DNA from: an uncultured Holophagaceae bacterium
GTDB taxonomy: Bacteria > Acidobacteriota > Holophagae > Holophagales > Holophagaceae
DNA length: 5,820 nucleotides
Direction: 5' to 3'
Assembly (NCBI GenBank): GCA_903876615.1
Contig: CAIRAS010000522.1
Coordinates: 1-5,820, forward strand
Under the pieces are notes generated by a model. That model worked only from the letters and a program-made list of their open reading frames with translations, did not search any database and was not told the DNA's origin. A program made the position numbers and the translations under genes. Shown here piece by piece: positions 1 to 4,536 of this stretch (position 1 is its first letter; every line of letters begins with the position of its first letter).

Positions 1-29
1 CGGGGATAAAAACGGATGAACGGGGATAA
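1..29. repeat. Degenerate CGGGGATAA/CGGATGAA short repeat, cut by window edge
   Basis: CGGGGATAA occurs at 1-9 and 21-29, with CGGATGAA at 13-20 between them. CGGATGAAC (13-21) recurs at 132-140, and AAACGGATG (10-18) has an inverted copy, CATCCGTTT, at 87-95. From general experience, degenerate CGGATGAA-type tandem repeats are common in intergenic DNA of many high-GC bacteria; I infer this is the end of such a tract continuing to the left. Nothing indicates mobility or CRISPR structure. Confidence 0.45.
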
Positions 30-204
30 CTGCCAAGAGGCGCCGAAAGCAGGCCCTTGCAGGGGTCGGTCGGAACCTATCGGCACCATCCGTTTCCTCT
101 GCCGTTGGCGGTTCTTCTTCCCCGGAAATCCCGGATGAACCAAAATTTTGTTCCAGAGCCGAACGCCCCTAAAGCTGGATTCATGGCGCTGAGCAAATGG
201 ACCT

Positions 205-366
205 TCACCGTGACACCCATGAGGACGCGAACCTGAGTCTGGACCAGAACATCGCCAAGCACGCGGGGCTGTCCCGCTGCTCGGCCCGTGCGGCTTCGGG
301 TAGCGGCGGGGCCAAGAACAGCCGCTGGGCCCTGGGGGCCGGGCCGGGCTCGGGTTCAGCCGCCAT
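205..366 (-). CDS. Doubtful small ORF, 53 aa
   Basis: Its only support is translational. GGAGG (374-378 on the minus strand) lies seven bases before the ATG at 366, and third codon positions are G/C rich. The product (begins MAAEPEPGPAP) is rich in Ala, Pro and Arg, has no recognisable domain and no clear signal peptide or membrane segment, and part of the frame overlaps the run of G-tracts at 327-354. It would be divergent from the phosphodiester glycosidase gene at 439. GC-rich intergenic DNA readily gives such frames, so I consider it more likely spurious than real. Confidence 0.17.
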   Translation of the reverse strand: MAAEPEPGPAPRAQRLFLAPPLPEAARAEQRDSPACLAMFWSRLRFASSWVSR

Positions 367-426
367 ACGGGATCCTCCGTGCAGCAGTGTGGTCCCTGCG
401 GTCTCCCCGGGCCGGCGGCCCTGGGG

Positions 427-438
427 TAGGCTCAAGCC
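427..438 (+). promoter_or_regulatory. Putative -10 element of a leaderless start
   Basis: TAGGCT at 427-432 lies exactly six bases before the ATG at 439, and no Shine-Dalgarno sequence precedes that ATG. In bacteria a TAnnnT box at this distance puts the transcription start at or next to the start codon, the classic leaderless arrangement. No good -35 hexamer is visible about 17 bp further upstream. The lipid kinase gene (2542) has the same arrangement with TATGCT. Confidence 0.45.
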
Positions 439-1350
439 ATGCTGACGAAGATGCTCCCCCTGGCCCTGCTGGCAGCCTGGCTCCTGGTATCCGCCCAGGC
501 CCACGTGCCAAGCCCATTGGCCGCACCCACCGCCAACCCGATCGTCCTCGAGCGCTTCACCCGACCCGGTCCCCTGGCGGGCGTGGTGGCGCGGATCAAT
601 CTCCGGGATCCCCGGGTCGCCGTAAAGGTCCTCATGGCGGACGGCCTCGGCCCCGGCGGTGGGAAGGACTGCGCGGGTCGCCTCGAGGTACCCAGCGCCC
701 TGGCCCGCAAGCACGACCTCGCCGTGGCCCTCAACGCCAGCTACTTCCGGGCCGAGCCCAAGGCGGGCGGAGCGCCACCGGTGACCTACTTCGTCGGCAA
801 CTGCGGCACGCCCGTGGGCTGGCACGTCGCCGAGGGGCAGGTGCGCGCCCGACCCGTCGAAGCCCGCTTCGAGGCTGCCTTCGTCGTGCATGCCTCCGGT
901 CGCGCCATGCTGCACGCCCGCCTCCACGAGCTGCCGCCCGACGTGCGCTTCGCCGTGAGTGGCAGCGCCCTGGTGCTGGAGCAGGGTCGCCTTCTCCCTC
1001 ACCCCAAGGACACCGTCCGCCACCCCCGGAGTGCCGTGGGTCTCAGCGCGGACGGCCACACCCTGCTGCTGGTGGCCGTGGATGGCCGCCAGGAGGGCCA
1101 CAGCCGCGGCGCCACCCTGGCCGAGCTGGGCGAGCTGATGCAGGGCTTCGGCGCCGCGGACGCCCTCAACCTGGACGGCGGCGGCAGCACCGCGATGGTC
1201 GTCAAGGACCGCGCCACCGGCGTCTTCACCGTCGCGAACCGGCCCTCGGGACTGGCGACGGACCTGCCGAGCACGCCCGTCGAGCGCCCGGTGGTGGACG
1301 TCCTCGGCGTGGTGCTGCGGGAGGCGCCCGTAGGAGCTGGAACGAAATAA
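439..1350 (+). CDS. Exported phosphodiester glycosidase (NAGPA domain) family protein
   Basis: The product has 303 residues. Residues 1-21 form a signal peptide: Lys4, a Leu/Ala-rich core, and an AQA motif before probable cleavage at 21/22. The mature protein carries the marks of the family related to the mammalian uncovering enzyme NAGPA: ALNASYF at 97-103, HPRSAVGL at 195-202, VDGR at 214-217, and the diagnostic LNLDGGGST at 243-251. Members cleave or handle sugar phosphodiesters, and many bacterial ones are linked to surface polysaccharides; the substrate here is unknown. The only two cysteines, Cys78 and Cys122, could form a disulfide after export. ATG 439 is chosen because it opens the signal peptide and sits six bases after a TAGGCT box. 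The gene is monocistronic, facing a convergent thioesterase gene 258 bp downstream. Confidence 0.93.
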   Translation: MLTKMLPLALLAAWLLVSAQAHVPSPLAAPTANPIVLERFTRPGPLAGVVARINLRDPRVAVKVLMADGLGPGGGKDCAGRLEVPSALARKHDLAVALNASYFRAEPKAGGAPPVTYFVGNCGTPVGWHVAEGQVRARPVEARFEAAFVVHASGRAMLHARLHELPPDVRFAVSGSALVLEQGRLLPHPKDTVRHPRSAVGLSADGHTLLLVAVDGRQEGHSRGATLAELGELMQGFGAADALNLDGGGSTAMVVKDRATGVFTVANRPSGLATDLPSTPVERPVVDVLGVVLREAPVGAGTK

Positions 1351-1395
1351 GCGATTTATCGCGTTGAGATTGGGGCCTCGGGACCCATTTCTTTT
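1351..1395 (+). terminator. Weak terminator candidate after the glycosidase gene
   Basis: GCGAT/ATCGC can pair at 1351-1362 directly after the stop codon. TGGG (1371-1374) can pair with CCCA (1384-1387), followed by the T-rich stretch TTTCTTTT at 1388-1395. Both stems are short, so this is a weak call. The rest of the gap to 1608 shows no strong hairpin apart from a 5-bp GACCC/GGGTC stem at 1598-1610 overlapping the thioesterase stop codon. Confidence 0.25.
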
Positions 1396-1608
1396 CATCC
1401 TCATCCTTAGCCCAGCGCCAAGGTTTCTGCGCCCGTTGCCAGGGCCATGTGCCTCAATGGAGATGCCCCTGAGCCCTGATGATCTTGTCTGGGTGCAGCC
1501 CCATTGCGCGGAGCACCTTCCTCAGGGACCCTGCTCTGGCACACGCTATTCCGCGAGGCATCGGGTAAGCATTGCCAAGAGGCTGGCCGGTGCCCCAGAC
1601 CCGGAGGG

Positions 1609-2037
1609 TCAGGCCTCGGGGAAGCGGTGGCGGAACGCCTCGGGCACCTTGGCCTTCTTGCGGGCCTGGTAGTCGAAGAACACGATGCCGGTCTTGCCCC
1701 GGGCCACTTCACGACCGGAACCCCGGTCCGTCAGACGCCAGATGAAATCGCAGCCGTAGTCATGGAAATCCTCCACGCCCATCTCGACCACCATGACCTC
1801 GCCGTGGAAGGCCTCCGAGCGGTATTGCACGGCGGCATCCCGGGCGATGATGCCGCGTCCCGCCACATCGAGCTCCGAGTAGCCCAGGGACTTGAGGTAG
1901 CGCAGCCGGGCCTCGGACACCAGGCCCAGCACCTGGGCGTTGTCGAGGTGGTTGCCGTAGTTGATGTGCCCGATCAGCAGCGGGATTTCCGTGGCGAACG
2001 GGAACTGGGCAGGCAGCTCAATGCGGATACGGACCAT
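1609..2037 (-). CDS. Hot-dog fold acyl-CoA thioesterase family protein
   Basis: The product has 142 residues, the normal size of a single hot-dog domain in the 4-hydroxybenzoyl-CoA thioesterase-like superfamily. It presumably hydrolyses an acyl-CoA in the cytoplasm; the substrate cannot be read from sequence. Seen: the N-terminal active-site region GHINYGNHLDNA (23-34), the helix SEARLRYLKSLGY (41-53), the central strand block RGIIARDAAVQYRSEAFHGE, and the closing strand GKTGIVFFDY near residue 120. From memory, close relatives have Asp just before the INYG motif where this protein has His24; this may affect activity. Start choice: ATG 2037 matches the family N-terminus (MVRIRIELP) and has GGAG ten bases upstream; the frame stays open 24 codons further but with no family-like sequence. 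A TGCTATGTT extended -10 lies upstream. The docking-domain-like gene ends 105 bp upstream on the same strand. Confidence 0.92.
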   Translation of the reverse strand: MVRIRIELPAQFPFATEIPLLIGHINYGNHLDNAQVLGLVSEARLRYLKSLGYSELDVAGRGIIARDAAVQYRSEAFHGEVMVVEMGVEDFHDYGCDFIWRLTDRGSGREVARGKTGIVFFDYQARKKAKVPEAFRHRFPEA

Positions 2038-2084
2038 GGGTGAGAGACTCCAGGAAGCAGGCTTAGGCCTCAGTGCCCGGGGCG

Positions 2085-2093
2085 AACATAGCA
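2085..2093 (-). promoter_or_regulatory. Putative extended -10 promoter of the thioesterase gene
   Basis: On the minus strand the sequence reads TGCTATGTT, an extended -10 (TGn followed by TATGTT). Transcription would start near 2078, giving a leader of about 40 bases that includes the GGAG ribosome site at 2048-2051. No clear -35 is visible, as is common with extended -10 promoters. It would allow the thioesterase to be expressed separately from the upstream small gene. Confidence 0.3.
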
Positions 2094-2142
2094 TGGGCCT
2101 TGGTGGCACGCTTCCAGGGGCAGGACCTCGGGCGTCTCGGGC

Positions 2143-2340
2143 TCAGACCGCTTGGGCCCGGCTCTGCAGCGCCTCGAGGACTGCTGGCTTGTGGTCCAGC
2201 AACAGCTTCATAAGTGCCAGGGGGGGTTCAGGCGTCGCCTTGATCATGATCTTGCCCGGGACAGGCGACAGGGCGACGATCACCCCCATGCGGCCAGCAA
2301 AGTCCAGGATCTCGGTCGCGGCCATGGTGTCGCTGCACAT
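2143..2340 (-). CDS. Small stand-alone protein resembling the TubC N-terminal docking domain
   Basis: The product has 65 residues. The pattern is an N-terminal helix (EILDFAGRMGV, 9-19), a strand-turn-strand with a Pro/Gly turn (IVALSPVPGKIMIKA, 20-34), then PEPPLALMKLLLDHKPAVLEAL (37-58), where a proline-started helix leads into a final HKPAVLEAL helix. This matches the layout of the TubC_N docking domain, which sits at the N-termini of some NRPS/PKS subunits and mediates subunit contacts; small stand-alone versions also occur outside such clusters. No NRPS/PKS gene is visible here, so its partner is unknown. ATG 2340 is chosen because AGGAGG (2345-2350) lies four bases before it; the alternative Met6 would be 19 bases away. 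A TAATCT box at 2379-2384 could be its -10. The thioesterase gene follows on the same strand and might be co-transcribed. Confidence 0.8.
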   Translation of the reverse strand: MCSDTMAATEILDFAGRMGVIVALSPVPGKIMIKATPEPPLALMKLLLDHKPAVLEALQSRAQAV

Positions 2341-2378
2341 TGGTCCTCCTGCTGTCCTTCATTCCTAGGTTTAATTCG

Positions 2379-2384
2379 AGATTA
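2379..2384 (-). promoter_or_regulatory. Putative -10 box for the small docking-domain-like gene
   Basis: TAATCT on the minus strand would start transcription near 2372, leaving a leader of about 32 bases that ends in the AGGAGG ribosome site. The nearest -35-like hexamer, TTGTCT (2409-2414), is 24 bp away, which is too far, so only the -10 half is supported. Confidence 0.22.
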
Positions 2385-2529
2385 CGGGTGGCTAGCACCA
2401 TGCGTTTAAGACAACCTACTCCTCCGGAAAAGGATGTCCATACGCTTGATTACTTGTTGCCAGGGGTTTGTTGACCTTCCCCAGGCCTGCAGCCAGGTGC
2501 CCGGAGCCCCGCATCGGCACCGGCCCGGC

Positions 2530-2541
2530 TATGCTCGGCTC
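2530..2541 (+). promoter_or_regulatory. Putative -10 element of a leaderless lipid kinase start
   Basis: TATGCT at 2530-2535 lies exactly six bases before ATG 2542, with no purine-rich ribosome site between or just upstream. This copies the arrangement before the gene at 439 (TAGGCT, same spacing). No convincing -35 is seen; the TTGACC at 2471-2476 is too distant to serve. Confidence 0.45.
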
Positions 2542-3489
2542 ATGAAGCTGCCGATCCTGTTCAACCCCGCCTCGGGCACTTCGCCGAAGGACCCGGACGC
2601 CCTGCTGCGGCCGCTGCCCAGAGACCTGCGGGACCGGGTGGAGGTCCTGCCCTTCGGACCGCCCTGGGACTTCGAGCCGGCCATCGCCCAGGCCAGCGCG
2701 GCCGGGGGACCGCTCTTCGTCTGGGGCGGAGACGGCACTGTGCACCACGCGGCGCGGGCGCTGGTGGACCGGGGCTGCCCGGTGCCCCTGGCGGCCATCC
2801 CCGGCGGCAGCGGCAACGGCTTGGTCCGGGGCCTGCGCACCCCCCTGGAGCCCGAGGGTGCCCTGCAGCGACTGCTGGAGGGCCGGGAGCTCCTCATGGA
2901 CCTGCCCCGACTGGATGGTGTTCCCTTCCTGAACCTCTGCGGTACTGGCTTCGAGGGGGCGGTGGCCCAGCGCTTCGAGGACCTGCCGGGCCGCGGCTTC
3001 TCCACCTACGCCCAGGCTTGCTGGCAGCTGTGGCAAGCCTGGGAGGAGACCGCAGTCACCTGGGAGGCGGAAGCGGCGCCCCTGCCCCAGCTCCCGGGTC
3101 GTCTGGCCCGCATCCGCACAGCGTTCCTGGGGCCGGAGCCGGAGCTGCCCGCGCGCTTCTGGAACCTCTGCCTGGCCAACCTCCCCACCCACGGCGGTGG
3201 ATTGTGGATGGCGCCAGGGGCGGACCCCACGGACGGCCTCCTGCACTGGGTCACGCTGACTCGGCCCGGCTGGTGGGATCTGGCCACCGAAGGTGCTGCC
3301 CTCTTCCGGGAGGAGGGCAGCACTCGCCTCCGCCGGCTGGGCTGTGTCCGCCGGGCGGTCCTGCGCCTGGAGAAGCCTCTGGCCTGGCACCTGGACGGCG
3401 AGCTGGAACCCGCCCGCGACCGCGCCGAGTTAATCGTCGAGCCCCGTGCCTTCCGCATGCAGGTCACCGGCGCCTGTCCTTGGACCTAG
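2542..3489 (+). CDS. Diacylglycerol/sphingosine kinase-like lipid kinase (YegS/DagK family)
   Basis: The product has 315 residues, typical for bacterial DAGK-catalytic-domain proteins, which phosphorylate lipids such as diacylglycerol with ATP at the cytoplasmic face of the membrane. Motifs seen in order: NPASGT (8-13), the nucleotide-binding GGDGT (62-66), PGGSGNG (87-93; relatives usually have Thr where Ser90 sits), LNLCGTGFEG in the second domain, and DGE (285-287), the conserved acidic motif in the C-terminal beta-rich lobe. No transmembrane helix or signal peptide is present, as expected. The frame stays open upstream to 2434, but homology begins at MKLPILFNP, so ATG 2542 is the start; it lacks a Shine-Dalgarno sequence and follows a TATGCT box by six bases. 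A strong hairpin begins 14 bases after the stop codon. The exact lipid substrate cannot be told; recycling of diacylglycerol to phosphatidate is the usual guess. Confidence 0.94.
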   Translation: MKLPILFNPASGTSPKDPDALLRPLPRDLRDRVEVLPFGPPWDFEPAIAQASAAGGPLFVWGGDGTVHHAARALVDRGCPVPLAAIPGGSGNGLVRGLRTPLEPEGALQRLLEGRELLMDLPRLDGVPFLNLCGTGFEGAVAQRFEDLPGRGFSTYAQACWQLWQAWEETAVTWEAEAAPLPQLPGRLARIRTAFLGPEPELPARFWNLCLANLPTHGGGLWMAPGADPTDGLLHWVTLTRPGWWDLATEGAALFREEGSTRLRRLGCVRRAVLRLEKPLAWHLDGELEPARDRAELIVEPRAFRMQVTGACPWT

Positions 3490-3502
3490 TTTCGGCCTTA
3501 CC

Positions 3503-3530
3503 CAGAAACGGCCCGTCGGGGCCGTTTCTG
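3503..3530. terminator. Bidirectional rho-independent terminator between convergent genes
   Basis: CAGAAACGGCCC (3503-3514) and GGGCCGTTTCTG (3519-3530) form a perfect 12-bp stem around a GTCG tetraloop. It lies 13 bases after the lipid kinase stop and 20 bases past the stop of the convergent gene at 3551. The A-tract and T-tract are inside the stem base, so it can work in either direction, although no long T run follows on either strand. Confidence 0.8.
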
Positions 3531-3550
3531 AGATGGGAAAGGACTGGCGT

Positions 3551-4423
3551 TCAGTGCGGGAAAACCGCCGGGCCGGTCAGGCTGCGGCCGCGGAACTCGG
3601 CGGAGACGCTGGGGGTGGCACCCCAGAGGCCCACGACCAGCTTCACCCGAGTGAGGTCAACCGAGGCGGGGTCCCAGTCCCGGCGCACCACCAGGGTGTA
3701 GGGGACCCTGGCGTCGGACCACCAGGCAGGATCATCGACGATGACGTAAATCGCAGTCGCTTCCTTGCCCGGGTTCTTGTAGGTCACGAGTACGGGTTGG
3801 TGGGCGATGGCCGCCTCCAGCATGCCGGCGCCAGGCTTGCCCCACCTGTCCACCAGCATGAGCCGGAACCAGCCCAGCATCGAGTGCTGCACCTCTACCT
3901 GCACGGTGGCCCCGGCGGGCACGGCCAGACCGTAGGCGCGCCAGCCCGCGGGGGTCTGGACGAAGTCCGTGAGGGAATCCACGGTGTCCCCGAGGGCCGT
4001 CACAGGAATGAAGCCCCGCCGCGAGAGCCACTGGATCTCGGCCATGAGGTCCCGGTGCCGCCAGTAGCCCAGGTCGGGTAGGGAGATACAGCGCTTCCAG
4101 GCCGGAGGGATCACCACCTGAGTGCCCCCGATGGTCCGCACATTGGACAACCGGAGCCCTCCGGTGGGCCGCCGCTGGTCCATGGTCCGCTGGCTCGGAC
4201 CCGGGTGGGGACGGCCCGTTCGGCCTTCGTTCCCCATGGGCTGGGCCGGTGTAGCCGGGGCAGCCGGGGCAGGCGCCGGAGTTGGCGGCGGCGAATCCCT
4301 GATCGGTTGGGGCTGCGGACGCTGCACTCTGCCCTCCTGTGGCGAAGCGCCACAGATGGCCGAAGTCAGGGCCAGGAACGTAACGACGCTCATCAAACGA
4401 TGTTGAGTTCCTCGGGTCTGCAT
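3551..4423 (-). CDS. Exported proline-rich protein of unknown function, possible PPC-like C-terminal domain
   Basis: I do not recognise a named family. The 290-residue product starts with a signal peptide (basic residues to Arg9, hydrophobic core 11-23, cleavage probably around 22-26). Cys24 is present, but the preceding SAI is not a good lipobox, so lipoprotein status is doubtful. Residues 28-87 are a low-complexity linker: Pro/Ala-rich at 36-62, then Gly/Arg/Pro-rich. The folded part begins near 89 with a helical segment containing [20 protein letters not shown] (121-140). Residues 161-250 read as alternating strands, including [15 protein letters not shown] and [11 protein letters not shown], which resembles a pre-peptidase C-terminal (PPC) beta-sandwich; this is inference. 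ATG 4423 is fixed by AAGGAGGT five bases upstream. It is probably a periplasmic or envelope protein. It is divergent from murC and convergent with the lipid kinase gene. Confidence 0.85.
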   Translation of the reverse strand: MQTRGTQHRLMSVVTFLALTSAICGASPQEGRVQRPQPQPIRDSPPPTPAPAPAAPATPAQPMGNEGRTGRPHPGPSQRTMDQRRPTGGLRLSNVRTIGGTQVVIPPAWKRCISLPDLGYWRHRDLMAEIQWLSRRGFIPVTALGDTVDSLTDFVQTPAGWRAYGLAVPAGATVQVEVQHSMLGWFRLMLVDRWGKPGAGMLEAAIAHQPVLVTYKNPGKEATAIYVIVDDPAWWSDARVPYTLVVRRDWDPASVDLTRVKLVVGLWGATPSVSAEFRGRSLTGPAVFPH

Positions 4424-4428
4424 CGCAC

Positions 4429-4436
4429 ACCTCCTT
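4429..4436 (-). promoter_or_regulatory. Strong Shine-Dalgarno sequence fixing the start at 4423
   Basis: AAGGAGGT on the minus strand matches the anti-Shine-Dalgarno core completely, with five bases before ATG 4423. It favours this start over the in-frame Met11, which would also leave a shorter signal peptide. Its strength contrasts with the absence of any such site before the genes at 439 and 2542. Confidence 0.8.
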
Positions 4437-4481
4437 CGTGATCGTTCGACAATTCATGTTGCCAGACCCATGCCATGAACG

Positions 4482-4509
4482 TTCGAGAAGTCCGCCATGG
4501 CGGTATCCT
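4482..4509 (+). promoter_or_regulatory. Putative murC promoter
   Basis: TTCGAG (4482-4487) and TATCCT (4504-4509) are separated by 16 bp. The start point would fall near 4516, giving a leader of about 20 bases that contains the AGGGGAG ribosome site. The -35 match is poor; the -10 belongs to the same TAnnCT type seen before other genes in this window. Confidence 0.35.
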
Positions 4510-4522
4510 GGCCTTTTCAAAC

Positions 4523-4529
4523 AGGGGAG
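4523..4529 (+). promoter_or_regulatory. Ribosome binding site that decides the GTG start of murC
   Basis: AGGGGAG is followed by seven bases and then GTG 4537. The first in-frame ATG downstream encodes Met18, which lies inside the nucleotide-binding loop and cannot be the start, so the GTG is well supported. Confidence 0.75.
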
Positions 4530-4536
4530 CCTCCAG

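Larger units (their letters stand above)
1..438. other. Left intergenic region without a convincing gene
   Basis: No reading frame here has both protein-like composition and recognisable family similarity. Seen directly: short CGGATGAA/CGGGGATAA repeats at the left edge and again near 132, an inverted copy (CATCCGTTT) at 87-95, an A/T-centred dyad at 137-153, a run of five G-tracts at 327-354, and one small minus-strand ORF with a good Shine-Dalgarno sequence (205-366, listed separately at low confidence). A plus-strand frame from 197 to 445 overlaps the next gene and becomes low-complexity Gly/Ser/Ala; I regard it as non-coding. Confidence 0.6.

Noticed and set aside
1..29. CRISPR array end
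   Set aside because: The repeated word is only nine bases, the spacing is far below CRISPR spacer length, and no cas gene is present.
54..64. Terminator hairpin CCCT-TGC-AGGG of an upstream gene
   Set aside because: The stem is only four base pairs with no T run, and no upstream gene end is visible in the window.
137..153. LexA (SOS) box reading of GAAC...GTTC
   Set aside because: The spacing between GAAC and GTTC is nine bases, not the four of the Bacillus-type box or the seven of the alphaproteobacterial type, and no SOS gene is adjacent.
205..1404. Long minus-strand open frame (399 codons) opposite the glycosidase gene
   Set aside because: It is an antisense shadow of a gene with a signal peptide and diagnostic motifs; its translation is low-complexity and matches nothing.
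2416..3390. Long minus-strand frame opposite the lipid kinase gene
   Set aside because: The plus strand carries all lipid kinase motifs in order; the antisense translation is Gln/Gly/Arg-rich without domains.
4415..4423. Lipoprotein signal at Cys24 of the exported proline-rich protein
   Set aside because: Ser-Ala-Ile before the cysteine does not fit the usual Leu-Ala/Ser-Gly/Ala pattern; ordinary signal peptidase cleavage seems more likely.
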